Below, piece by piece: positions 1 to 11,684 of a DNA stretch of 64,000 nt. The first letter of the stretch is position 1; each line of letters starts with the position of its first letter. A model generated the notes under the pieces. It was not told the DNA's origin, did no database searches, and saw only the letters and a list, made by a program, of their open reading frames with translations. The stretch is taken from assembly GCA_001643675.2 (NCBI GenBank), contig LSRY02000040.1, forward strand, positions 524,001-588,000, read 5' to 3'. A program made the translations under genes and the position numbers. Source of the DNA: Monocercomonoides exilis. Lineage: Eukaryota > Preaxostyla > Oxymonadida > Polymastigidae.

Positions 1-55
1 AAAGAAAGAAAGAAATTCTTCACATTAAAAAACTAATTATTATAATCATTCATAC

Positions 56-1462
56 CAGCTCCTCCTTAATCTCGTACTCTGCCAAGTCCAAATACTCCAC
101 GAGTCTGCCCACCACCACGTCTGAGTTCTTCTCATTGCACAGCTCAAACAGCACATCCAGTGCCCTCCTTCTGAGTGAAATGTCCGGGTGCTGAATAAGC
201 CTCTCCACCTGAGCCACAAACATCATATCTTCCCCCGTCGCCTCAGGATCCAGCGTGCACAGCCGCTGCAGCGCCTCCAGCGACAGATAGCGGATGTCTG
301 GGTCACTGATCGCCAGGAAGCTCCGCATGTGGTGCACACACCGCCTAATAAGCGCTGGGTCTGCCCTCAGAGAAACAGCCAAGTAGACTGTCTCAAACAG
401 CACTGCCAGCATCGCATTGTGCCGCACGATGACACGCGACCGCGGGTCAACCGAAGCGAACTTGGTGGTGTCTGTGTTCAGAATCTTCCGTAGCACTTGC
501 AGGAGGTCTTCCATCGCAGTGGGCGACTCAATCTCTGGGTAGTGCTGCAGGAACTGAAGAACCTTTACGATCAGCCACGGCGCTGGTAGATGGTCGTACA
601 TGTAGTCGCCTGAGACCGCCCGCTTCAGCACAACCTGGTTGATCATGCGGCACACTACAGGTACAAGCGATTTGTATGCAGCAGAATTTGCTACAGCCAG
701 CCCGTGCAACAATGACATGACAGCTGTCAGAACTCCACCATCGCTGTGCTGCAGAAGCTGTTCAATACGTTCGTTCATGTTTTCCGGTTGTACGGCATCG
801 CTATTTTTGCGGAAGAGATGGAGAAGTGTAAGTGACGCTTTTTTAATCACATATCTATTTGCTGATTTATTCATTAATATTTTTGCAACATTATTTGCAA
901 GTGTTTCTGCTGTTTCTGCATTTCCGCAATTTGCTATGAAAGCTAACGCAAGGCATTGAACGCATTCACGAACAGATGTTAAATCAGTTAAAAGTGCTTG
1001 ATTTATTAATCGAACAAGCTCCGATTTTTCATTAACAAGAGAGCCAATAACTGTATAACCCTATATTTTGCGGGGAAAAAATAGTAGAAAAATCTAATAA
1101 ATAAACGTTTCTGACATACAATAACTTTATCTTGAAATTTGTGGCTATGAATAAGCTCCATTGCTTCCATATGTCCAAAGTCAACTGAATAGCCTAAAAT
1201 GTCTATATACATAAGTTTAAGTACAAATTTCTTTCTTTCATATAGGTCCATCTTTTTAGGGTTCACAAAAGCTTCACGAATGTGTGAAAGCTCTTTTTCA
1301 ACTCGATCTGATTCCTGGTCATGTGTTTTGCCTTGATTTAAAATATTAAATGGTAATAATTGCATGAATATAAGCATAAAAAAAGGCTATTCAAAATTCA
1401 CAAAGCAAACAAAAACGAATATCGCTAATAAAGCTGTTAAGCCCCTTAAATGCTGAAGACAT
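56..1462 (-). CDS. AP-2 complex subunit alpha, N-terminal part (3 exons visible, gene runs off the left edge)
   Basis: Large adaptin of the clathrin AP-2 complex, which selects cargo at the plasma membrane. Three exons join in frame: 1411-1462, 1120-1331 and 56-1060, with introns of 79 nt (GTTTGC..AG) and 59 nt (GTATGT..AG). A third donor, GTATGA, starts at 55 and its acceptor lies outside the window. The start at 1462 gives MSSAFKGLNSFISDIRF, matching the family's opening 'GLxxFISDIRN'. Further AP-2 alpha landmarks are the block VDFGHMEAMELIHSHKFQDK, then GSLVNEKSELVRLIN, the APWLIVKVLQFLQHYP segment, and YLDLAEYEIKEEL at the visible end. The APWL..KLLRLLQ-type segment favours AP-2 alpha over AP-1 gamma. 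About 423 residues are visible, all in the helical-solenoid trunk; the hinge and ear are missing. The exon is GC-richer than its surroundings, as expected for a conserved housekeeping gene. Confidence 0.9.
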
Positions 1463-1598
1463 GATCTTGTTACCTTAATCTTAATCATTTTTTGCATAAA
1501 AAGAAAACGCGAATTATTTGAGCTAGGTTGGAAAGAAATTTAATCCAGTAAAATTATATATTTATATTTTGTGTTATATATTCTTTTTGGAAAAGTGC
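1463..1598. promoter_or_regulatory. Divergent intergenic region between AP-2 alpha and the C2CD5-like gene
   Basis: Only 136 bp separate the two start codons, which face away from each other, so both core promoters and both 5' UTRs must fit here. The segment is strongly AT-rich, with an alternating TATA-type stretch around 1553-1582. I see no recognisable factor site. A shared bidirectional promoter is inferred from spacing alone. Confidence 0.5.
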
Positions 1599-4500
1599 AT
1601 GCCCGTTTACTTTAACATTGGCGTGATTGCGGCGAGAAATCTTCCTGTGATGGACCGTGGTTCAGGAAGTGCTGACGCATATGTTGAGGTTTGAACGTAT
1701 TTCATACATGCACTTTAAGTACTTTCATGAAAAAAACCTTAAAATATATATCATTATATTAATTCATTTGAAACATTTCAAATTATTAGGTTCATTTTGG
1801 GCATAAACCTGTTGTAACCACTTCAATTGCTAAAAAGACTCTTAATCCACATTGGAATGCGTATTGGACTTTTGAACTTGGAAATGATTACAGTTGGCAG
1901 GATGTTCCGCTTGTTTTTCGGTTTGTGAATATCTTTCATATATTCTTTTGTGTTTGACTCTCTTTTAGACTTTGGGATAAGGACGTCGTTTCGTCAGATG
2001 ATGTTATAGGTTCGGTATATATTGACCTTGATAATATTCTCAGTGGCTGGGAACCTTGGAAATGTGAAGGATGGTTTCCTATTATTGATTCCGAACGGGG
2101 GCAAAGAGGTGAACTTCTTGTTTCAATAAAAATTGATGTTATCAAAGATCAAAATCCAGAGCAAGAAACGAGAGTTAGCGGAATATTTTTTTCGTCATCT
2201 TTGATTCCACCAGAAAATTGGAGGATTATATCTGTTGTTGGAATTGTGCGTGATCTGATATGTGAAGATGATCCGGAATATGAATGGGTGGACAAAATCA
2301 GAGCATCGCGAATTTCTAATGATCAGCGACTTGCACTGTTTTATAGAATGATAAGGTTTGCAAAATCACAAAATTTATTACATATTCTATTAAATATTTT
2401 TATTACTTGTGTTTTAAAAAAATAATCAAAAAAAAAATCAACAAAAACATAATTTTTATTTTAATTTGAAAATAAATCAGTGAAATGCGCAGGCATCTGA
2501 GCATCGAAGCGAGCACGTACCGCTGCAATGCAGTTTTGGGGTACAAAGTGAGTTTTGATCTGGAAGAGCAGACAGGAGTGGTGGTGGGGAGGGCAATGGG
2601 CACAGCATGTGTGGTGGAGAGAGTGAGAGGGAGTCTGATTGAAGAAGAAGAAGAAGATGATGATGATGAATGTCCTTGTGAATGCGAAGAGGAAGAGGAG
2701 GAGGAGGACGAGGAAGAAGATGTTGATGATGGTTGCAATGGAAAAGATAAACGCAAGTCACGTCTGAAACGTAAAAGCAGAATATATGATGATGATGATG
2801 ACGAAAACGAAGAAGAAGAAGAATCAGAATATTCCAGTGAAAAATACAATGAGCTTAACAGAGGGCAAGATGAAGGGAACGAGCTGAGTTTCGGGTGGGG
2901 CAGAGTGTGGAAGGCAGAGGAAGAGGCAGCAATGCCCACGAAACAGAGGAGAAGGAGCAGCGATGAAGAAGGAGGAGGATTTGGTGGAGGAGGAGGAGAA
3001 AGAGGAGAAAGAGGAGGAGACACACAGAGAGAGAAGGAGAGAGAGAGAGAAAGAGGAGGAGGAGGAGGAGGAGGAGAGAGGGAGAAAAGTGTGAAGACAG
3101 AGAGGAGGAAGCATGTTGTGGGGAGAAAGGGAGCGATTTCAACAGCATTAGCACCGTTTGTGGATGGGGCAGAGCTGATGGGAGAGGACGAGGCAAAGAA
3201 AGAATTTCAGAAGTTGGTTAGAGAGAAAGAGAAGAATGAAAAAAGAAGGGAAAAAAATAGAAGAAGAAGAAGAATTGAAATGCAAAAAAGAAGAGAGATG
3301 AAAGAGAAAGGGATGGGAGAAGATGAAATTGTGGGAGAAGAAGAAGAAGAAGAAGAAGAAGAGGAGGAGGAGGAGGAGGAGGAAGGAGAAGGAGCAGAAG
3401 AAGGAGGAGAAGAAAGAGTAAACAAAACCATGAAAAAAACGATTTCCGCCAGAAGCAGAAAAGCGAAGGAGAAAGACAAGAGTTGTGAGGCAGATGATCT
3501 TTCATTGGATGGGCTGTTTCGTGTGGAGAGCAGCAGAAGCATCGCAAAAGCTCCTCTTTCAAATGGACAGCAAGGAATGGATGTGCAGTTGGCTGGAGGT
3601 GAGCAAATGGTTGTGCCAACTTCAGCTCCTTCTTCTTCTTCTTCTTCTTCTTCTTCCTCCTCCTCCTCTTCTCTTAATTCTTCTTCCAAAGATTCATCAA
3701 CACAGTCAGAGAAGCAATCTGTTGCTCTGATTCAGAGATCATCAGGAATGAATGGAAGAGGAAGAGGAGGAGACAAAGGAAGAGGCAGAGGCAGAGGAGG
3801 AAGAGGAAGAGGGAGAGGAGGAAAAATCAATGGAACAAGAAGTTATGATGGCTATGTGGGGAAGGTGTGGCACGAGAGAGATTCGATGGGGAATGAGCAG
3901 TTTGTTCATTATCCTTATCAACAGCAACATAATCAGCAGTATCTGATGAATAGCTTTGTTCCATCTTCACCAAACCCTCTTGTCAAATACATAGACCAGT
4001 TCGGTTCTTCCAACAGGCAAAGAAAACAATCAAGATATTCTTCATTCGCAAACAATGGAAGAAGAGCTATTGACAACTTTGCTTATCCCCAAAGACCTTT
4101 CAACCAGTTTCCTTATTCTTATCCTTCCTCTTCCTCATCTTCCTCTTCCTCTTCCTCCTTCCCCTTCTCTTTGCCTTTCCCTTCCCTTTCTCTCCCTGTC
4201 CCTTATGTCCCCCTCCCTCCCCGTCTCCCCCACCTCCCGTCAGCCGCCCCCGTTGTCCTCTGCACCCTCACCACGCTCCCACTCCCTTTCTCTTTCCTCC
4301 AGCTGCTCTCTGCACGTGCTGTGCGTGTGTGTGCAGACAGGGACAAAGGGAACGCTGGGCTGCGGAGCGTGTGGTGGGGGGAAGTGCAAGACGAGATCAG
4401 GAGGCAGGCAAGGAGGTGTGGGGCAGAGCTGGTACTGGGGTACAAGGAGAGTGCGTGTGTGTTGAATGATGTGTGTGTGCTGTCGGCAGAGGGGACAGGG

Positions 4501-7500
4501 GTGAGGTGCAGAGGGTGGGACGAGGCGAGCAGGTCTATGGGGGACAGGATGTGGATGGAGAGGAAGGAGAGAGAGAGAGAGAGAGAGAGAATGGGGTATG
4601 GAGGGATGGAAATGGGGAGAGGAGGAGGGAGAGGAAGAGGAAGAGGAAGAGGAGATGGAGGAAGTATTGGAGGAGGAGTGGGAGGAGGAATGGAAATGTA
4701 TTGGTTAGATGAACAGCAGGTGGGGAAGGTGAAGAACAGGAGGAGCAGAAAGAGATGGAAGAAGAGGAGGAAGAAGCACAGAAAGAAGGGGATTATACCA
4801 GGAAAGGACGAAAGAGGGCTGCCTTTGCCAAAGACGGAGGAAGAGAAAGAGAAGGAAGAAGGAAAAGAAGAAGGGAAGGAAAAGAATCTTGAAAAGGAAG
4901 AAAATGAAAAAGGAGAAGGAAAAGAAGGGAAAGAAGGGAAAGAAGGGAAGGAAGAAGAAGAAGAAGCAACCAAAACAGGATTGGATTCGTTGGCTTCTTT
5001 GTCTTCTGCTGAAGAAGAACTTCCTTCTCCTTTGCTAATTCCTCCTTCGTCTCAATCAGTTTCTTCTTCCTCCTCTTCTTCCTCCTCTTCTGTTAACAAC
5101 CCGAATGCTTCTCTTCCTCCTCTTCCACCTCGTCCTTCTTCTCAGAAACGATCTCGAAGTGTTGGTTCTGTTGGATCTAATCAAAAATCAGCTGTTTGTT
5201 CTTCTTCTTCTTCTTCTCCAAAAGATGTGTCAAACAAACAAAAGAAGCAAAAGAAACAGAAAGGCAATGAAAGTGATGATGGAGATGCTGTTATTTCAAT
5301 GATAGAAAAAGGAGAAGGAGAAGAGGAAGAGGATTATGATAATGATGACAATAACGATTATGAAGAAGAAGGTGATGGCAATGATGATGGTGAATTTTTC
5401 AATGAAATAGATGGAGATGGTTATTATGATGGAGATTTTGAAGAAGTAGAAGATGATGATGATGATGAAATCAGTGAAAACAACAACAATGAAGAAGATG
5501 AAGATGAAGAAGAAGAAAGCCCTGATGAAGCAGCACTCCAAAACGCCCTGTGCTTACGTGATTCTCTTTATGTGCTTCCAGATGAGCTCCTCTTCCACCC
5601 ATCGCGCTCTCTTCTTCAGACACAGCGCATTCTGAGAAAGAAGAGGAAGCTGCTGAACTTGTTGTGTGGCTGCCCTTCCTTTGCTGACTCTATTCCGCCT
5701 TCCCTCAGATGCTTTTGCCCCATCCACGCTTGCTCTTTCTTCCATTCGCATCTCCCCATTCAGGCTGTGCCTTCTTCTTCTCCTTCTCCTCTTCCTCCTT
5801 TTCTTCCTTCTTCTTCTCTTCCTCCTCCTCTTCCTTATTCTCCTTCTCCTTCTTCATTTCCTTCCTCTTCTTCTCCTTCTTCTCCTTCTGTTTGTGCCAT
5901 CTGCCATTCTGCGTATGTTCCTGAATTCATCCTCGCTTCCTGCGAACCTCCTCCTTTCATCAACTGTCCTCTCCCATCATCATCTTCTTCCTCTTCTTCT
6001 TCCTCTTCTTCCTCTTCTTCATACACTTCTCTTCCTTGGATCACCATTGATGCTGTTTCTATGCGCCCATTGAGATATTCTTCTGCCTCAGGTGCCTTGG
6101 GCTACAGCTCCACTTCTGGTTATTCCTCTTCCTCTTCCTCCTCTTCTTCCTCATCATCCTCCTCCTCCTCCTCCTCTTCTTCTTCTTCCTCATCGTCCTC
6201 CTCATCATCTTCTTCTTCCTCTTCTTCTTCCCTTCTCTCCTCCGACGAGCTCGCCGAAGCTGTGTCTGAAGCACTCCCCTTTCTCGAAGCTGATATTCAC
6301 AGGCAATTAACACTGAAAGCGCGTATTTCAGCGAGGAATGCGGTGTTCAACTATTCCAGTCAGGTGTGTGTGACGGCTGACTCTGTGTTTGTGGTGGCAT
6401 CGGGAACAGCTGTGCATTTGGATGCACTCCCCACGCCGAGGACACCTGTGGGGCTGATGGAGCTGGGAGGGGAAAGAGGAGAAGGAGGAAATATGATTCT
6501 GAGAGGAGAGAAAGGGAGTTTGAGGAAGAAGAAAGAAGCAGAAGAGCGGAGGAAGTATGAGGAGATGCTGGCGAACGAGATGGCGAAGATCGCAGAAGAG
6601 CAGAGGAGAAAGTTGGATGCTGAGCTGGAGGAGAAGGCGAGGTTTGCGTTGATTGGAAGAGAAGTGAGAGAGAAAGAGGAGGAGAGGAAGAGGAGGAGGA
6701 AGAGGAGGAAGAGAGGAAAGAGAAGGAGAAGGGAGGGGGTGAAGATGAGGGAAGGAGAAGGGGAGGAGAAAGGGAAGGGGAAACAAATAGAAGAAGAGGA
6801 AGATAATGATGGTGGTGGAGAAGAGGGAGAAGAGAAGAAGGAGAAGAAGAAAGAAAGAGAAAGAGAAGAAGGAGATGAAGAAGGAGAAAGAGAAGGAGAA
6901 GAAAAAGAAAAAGAAAAAGATGAAGAAGAAGTAGAAGAAGAGAAAGAGAAAGAGAAAGAAGTCACAATCCAGACAATCGAAGCAAGTCAACCTCTTCTTC
7001 CGCCCACAGCGATTCCAACAGAAACAATAGCAGAGTTGAGAAAGGAATATCTGAAGGAAGTAAATGCATGCAACACAAATGTCAAAGCAATCCAGTTCTC
7101 TTTCAGCTCCAATCAGCAGCCTTCGTTATATTCTTCTTCTTCTTCTTCTTCCTCTTCCTCTTCTTCTTCTTCTTCTTTGGATTCCCCTCAAGCACTGATT
7201 ATGCAACAGCTGCCAACTTCTTCGAACACTTTTCATCGAAAACAAACAAACAACCCAAAAAAAACAGAAGAAATTCAGCAAAATCAGCAAAATCAGAACA
7301 AAAAAGAAGAAAAAGAGCAACAAAAAGAAGAAAGAAGGAAAGAATTCTTAAGTCAACCTTCTGTTTCTTCTCAACATTCTGTGCACTCTATTCATTCTAC
7401 CTCTCCTCCTCCTCCACCTTCTTCTTCTTCTTCTTCTCTTAATTCTCTTCCTCTTTCTTCTCTTCCTCCTTATTCGGCTTCATCTTCATCAACATCATAT

Positions 7501-9924
7501 TCTTCTTCTTCTTCTTCTTCTTCGAATTCTTCTTCTTCTTCTTCTTCTTCGAATTCTTCTTCTTCTTCTCAAAACACGTCATCTGCACCTCAAACATTAT
7601 CATCAAATCCTTCCTCTTCTTCTTCCTCTTCCTCTTCCTCTTCTTCCTCTTTCCCCTCTTCTTCCATCATCCCTGTCAGCCAATTCGATTCTGAATGGCA
7701 CAGAAGAAGAAACAGGCAGCGTCTTCTTCAAAAGAACTTTATTTTGAATACTTATTTTTCCTCTTCCTCTTCCTCTTCCTCTTCCTCTTCCTCTTCTTCA
7801 TTTCCTTCTTCTTCTTCTTCCTCCTCCTCCTCTTCCTCTCCAAAATCATTTCTCCGGTCTCTCCCCATCACATTTGTGCAGATGGACAACTCATTCGTCA
7901 GATTGGCTCTTTCTTCGCTTTTTCGCTCTGTTCTGTCGCCTCTTCTGATGCCGCTGGTGACAACACAGATGATTGGAAGAGGGAGAGGAGGAGGAAGAGG
8001 AAGAGGGAGAGGAGAAGGAGAAGGAAGAAGAAGAAGAAAAGAAGGGGAAGGAGGAAGAGGAGAAGAAGAAGGAAGAGAAAGAGAAAGAGAAAGAAAAGGA
8101 AGTGAAGCGAATGGATCAAGTTCTTTTGCTTTGTTTGCTTCTCCTTCTTCTTCTTCTTCTCTTTTGGGATGTGATTATTCAGTTATTCCATCTTCTGCCT
8201 CTTCTTCTTCTTTCTCTTCTCTGTTGTCTTCCTCTTCTTCCCCTTCCTCTTCCTCTATCAATTCTTCTTCTTCTTCTTCTTCTTCCTCTTCTCATTCTTC
8301 TTCTTCTTCAGCAAAACGAGAAATTCCATTCATATTCGTTGTAAATTCTGTTTCTCTTGATCCTTCTTCTTCTTCTTTTCCTTCTTCTTCTTATTCTTCT
8401 TCCTCTTCCTCCTCTTCCTCTTCTCTTCCTCTTCCTCTTCTCCCTCCTCCCCCATTCAAGCTCTCCCAGACAGAACGATTAACGCATCTTCTTCTCTCTT
8501 CTTTCGACTCCATCAGAAACATCCTTCTTCAGGTTGCTACTGATAACAGTGCTCATAGACATGTATTTACTAATTCTTCTTCTTCTTCTTCTTCTTTTGG
8601 TTCTTCTTCTTCTCTTTCTTCTTCTTTTAATTCTTCTTCTTCCTCCTCTTCCTCCTCCTCTTCTTCTTCTCCTTCTCCTTCTCCTTTTTCTTCTTCTTCT
8701 CTTTCTTCTTCTTCTTCATTCCATCCACATATCCATTCTCTGATTGCCTCTCAGCCATTTTCTGTTCTTCTGTCTGGCCCTCATTCTGTTCAGATCTCTT
8801 CTTCTGCTGCCATTTTGGCTGCTTCTGATGAAGAAAGAGAACAAAAATTTAGTTTTTGTTTTTATAATTCTTCTTCTTCTTCTTCTTCTCCATCAAGTTC
8901 TTCTTCTTCTTCCTCTTCCTCCTCTTCCTTCTCTTCTTCTTCTTCTTCTTCTTCAGATGATCCAAATCAATTGTCTTCTTCATTTATTCCTTTGTCCTCT
9001 TCTCAAATAAAACTGTCAGAAACACAAAAACCAAACATTCACAACGAAAATAAAACAGATTCATTCAAAGAAAACTTTTCTTCTTCTTCTTCTTCTTCTT
9101 CTTCTCTTTCTTCTTCTCCTCCTTCTCATTCATCCACTCCACAGCCTGTGCCAATCACACAGAACACGAAGGATGTTGCAAGTGGATTTGAAGGTATTTT
9201 ATTTTATTTTATTTTATTCTATTTTGTTTTGTTTTGTTTTGTTTTTATTTTTATTTTGTTTGTGTTTGAATTGATATCATTATTTTTTTTTTATCCATAA
9301 TAATTATTTGTTAAATAATAAAATATAGGGATTCTTTCATCTGTTCAGACATCTTATCTGGACGATGCAACGAAGCAGCAAACAAGTCTCTTCAGCAGCA
9401 GCAACAACAGCTTTTCTCAAATTCCTTCTTCCTCTTCCTCCTCCTCCTCCTCTTCTTCTTCTTCCAATTCATATCAATCATCCTCTTCTTCCTCCTCCAC
9501 TTCTTCTTCCTCTTCTTCTTCCTCCTCCTCCTCATTCGTTCCCCCATCTCCTGCATCCCATACCTCCTTGTCTCGAAAATTCCCCTCGTCGGCCAATTCC
9601 ACTGCACCCTTTGTGACTTCTGTCACTTTGACCCCTCTGCCGTTCCTTCCGAAACACAGAATCACACACAACGCAGGTGCTCTTTCTCTGATTTTAATAA
9701 GGGAGCAGATCATTCCTCAAGATTCGTCAGACAGCAGCTTCATACGCACAGCAGCGGCAGATTTGGTTGCAATCGCACGCGCCCATGCAATGATGCAGCA
9801 TTGCAACGCAATCACTTCAGTCTCAATTGATCTGATGGATGTAGATTATTATGCTCAAAAAAAGCATGTTTATTGCGTTCTTAGCTTTTCAGGGGATGTG
9901 TGCAGAGTATCACCACTTCACTAA
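1599..9924 (+). CDS. C2 domain-containing protein 5 (C2CD5/CDP138)-like, about 2638 aa, five exons, massively expanded by low-complexity tracts
   Basis: Exons 1599-1688, 1790-1920, 1969-2355, 2481-9193 and 9329-9924 join in one frame and end at TAA. Residues 1-125 form a C2 domain (AARNLPVMDRGSGSADAYVE, LNPHWNAYWTFEL, then LWDKDVVSSDDVIGSVYIDLD). Next comes the C2CD5 signature EDDPEYEWVDKIRASRISN. Further blocks match the C2CD5 order: CNAVLGYKVSFDLE..GTACVV (about 215-245), WWGEVQDEIRRQARRCG..LGY (about 834), a Cys-rich block with CAICHSAY (about 1282-1355), LPFLEADIHRQL..VASGTAVHLDALPTP (about 1460-1524), and a C-terminal ANSTAPFVTSVTLTPLPFLP..NAITSVSIDL (last 120). Four of these look like divergent copies of one YbjQ-like fold. 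Animal C2CD5 is near 1000 aa and acts in insulin-stimulated vesicle delivery; the excess here is Ser, Glu, Lys and Gly/Arg runs. Function here is inferred as membrane trafficking. Confidence 0.85.
2635..3420 (+). repeat. Purine (GAA/GAG/GGA)n microsatellite tracts inside C2CD5-like exon 4
   Basis: Nearly uninterrupted purine sequence made of GAA, GAG, GAT and GGA triplets, encoding Glu/Asp-rich, Gly-rich and Arg/Glu-rich segments. Similar purine blocks recur at about 4600-4970, 5300-5520, 6480-6960 and 7980-8100. The triplets stay in frame, so length change by slippage would not break the gene. Confidence 0.8.
6121..6240 (+). repeat. Longest (TCT/TCC)n poly-serine tract in the C2CD5-like gene
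   Basis: About 36 consecutive Ser codons, mostly TCT and TCC with a few TCA and TCG. Other Ser tracts in the same gene lie near 3634-3680, 5980-6030, 7130-7180, 7500-7660, 7755-7845, 8145-8320, 8360-8430, 8570-8720, 8870-8960, 9076-9120 and 9420-9530. Mixed synonymous codons show that the tracts are not pure recent slippage products throughout. Confidence 0.85.
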
Positions 9925-10150
9925 ATTAAATTTTCTTTAAAGCATTATGAACTTTATTTGGAAGCGAATTTAAAAAATAAATATTTTGATCATAAAATAA
10001 TATCTATAAATTAAATTGATCTGTGCCGTTCAAAGGAAATTTTTAGGGAGAAAAAAAGTTTGTTATTTTATTTTCTAAGCTTTAAAAAATTGTTTTTGAC
10101 TATGTTTAACGAATTGGTTTTTAATTTTTTTATTAAAAAATTTCAGGAAG
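9925..10150 (+). other. Intergenic region upstream of RPL8, with a possible 5' UTR intron
   Basis: 226 bp of AT-rich sequence. A pyrimidine-poor stretch ending TTTCAG sits directly before GAAG and the RPL8 ATG, and a GTTTG donor-like site lies near 10059. This would make a leader intron of about 88 nt. It is only a candidate, as no coding frame constrains it. Confidence 0.35.
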
Positions 10151-10984
10151 ATGGGACGTGTTATTCGTTCACAAAGGAAAGGAGGAAGCGCTTTATTCAA
10201 ATCTCACGTTCACAACAGGAAAGGTTCTGCCAAATTGCGTGCTATTGATTATGCCGAGAAACATGGATATATCAAGGGTGTGGTCAGAAGGATTATTCAT
10301 GATCCAGGGCGAGGAGCACCTCTTGCAATTGTTGAGTTCCGTCACCCATATAAGTACAAGAAGAGACATGCAACTTTCATCGCAACAGAAGGAATGTACA
10401 CAGGACAATTCATTTACTGTGGAAAGAAAGGTAATTGATTTTTCTTTTCAAGGCGTATTTGTTTAAATTTTTCAAAAATTGCTTTTATTTTTTCAGCTGC
10501 CATCGATGTGGGAAATGTTCTTCCAGTTTCATCTCTGCCGGAAGGTACAGTCATCTGCAACGTTGAATCGAAAGCCGGAGACCGTGGTGTTCTTGCTCGC
10601 TGCTCTGGAAACTCTGCAGCCGTTGTTAGCCACAACCACGAAACAGGAAAGACACGTCTTCGTCTTCCATCAGGCTCAAAAAAGATTATTCCTTCATCAT
10701 GCCGTGCAATGATCGGTATTGTTGCTGGAGGTGGTCGTAATGAGAAGCCAATCATGAAGGCTGGTGTTTGCTATCACAAATACAAGGCAAAGCGTAGAGG
10801 ATGGCCAGCAGTGCGTGGTGTTGCAATGAACCCTGTCGATCATCCTCATGGTGGTGGTAACCATCAACACATTGGTGTGCCAACAACAGTTGCCAGAAAC
10901 AGGCCAGCTGGTCAGAAGATTGGTCTTATTGCTGCCCGTAGAACAGGTCGTCGTCTTGGTCGTGTTCAAGCAAAGAATGAATAA
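10151..10984 (+). CDS. RPL8: 60S ribosomal protein L8 (uL2), two exons, 255 aa
   Basis: Core protein of the large ribosomal subunit, which contacts 23S/28S-type rRNA near the peptidyl-transferase centre. Exon 1 is 10151-10430, the intron is 10431-10496 (66 nt, GTAATT..TTTCAG), and exon 2 is 10497-10984, ending at TAA. The join restores [20 protein letters not shown], as in eukaryotic uL2. The start [11 protein letters not shown] and the near-universal motif [20 protein letters not shown] are intact, with the His-rich loop used in rRNA contact. Its length of 255 aa matches the usual 254-258. Codon use is more even than in the neighbouring family genes. Its TAA stop lies at the conserved end of the protein, which supports TAA being a true stop in this genome. 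Confidence 0.97.
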
Positions 10985-11684
10985 ATTATCAATCACTTTT
11001 GATTTTTTAACTTTTTTGCAGTTATCTTGTCATGTCCATTCTTCATCCTTTCCTTTCAAAAAAGAACTTCTTCGAAATAATTGGGTTTTAATTATAGTTA
11101 GAAATCATTTATAAACTTTTGCACTTCAGCAAGCCAATTATTTGCACTTAAAAAATGAACATTCTTTAAGCGTTTCCCATCTGATTCATAAACTCCAAAA
11201 TTCAAACATTCTTTTATTTTTTAAATAAGTTTAAAATTCCGCAATGCAACTGGAGCTTAATCAGAACTCAAGAATCAAATCAGCAGATATTTTAAATTCA
11301 AAAAATCATTAAATTTGTTTGATTTTTTTTCTTGAGTGTCATATGTTGCAAAGAAGGTATCGAATAACAATATTTGAAAACATAATCATTATATAGAAAA
11401 AAAATGTTTTTTTTTTCAATTGAATCTATTTGAAGGAGTAATTTGGCAAAATTCTTTCATTTATGAAATAATAATTCATAATAAATATGCAATCGATCAA
11501 AAATACCAATAAAAGAGAATCTGCGGGAGAATAAGGCAATTTTCTTGTTCTTTCTGGCTTTTTTTTCGTAAACCTATTCCAACAGCACTACGCGTGTGAA
11601 TTATTAAACACTATTTTCAATTTTTTTGTTTCATTGTTTCCAAATGCAGGCGATTCAGATTGAATAAAACAGACAACGAACAAA
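10985..11684. other. Intergenic region between RPL8 and family gene A
   Basis: 700 bp, AT-rich, with no coding frame that I would support. It holds the 3' UTR of RPL8 and the presumed promoter of the next gene. No repeat or RNA gene was recognised. Confidence 0.5.

Noticed and set aside
2403-3689. Minus-strand Ser/Pro-rich ORFs antisense to the C2CD5-like gene
   Set aside because: They arise from the complement of GAA/GGA repeats. The plus strand carries the conserved C2CD5 blocks.
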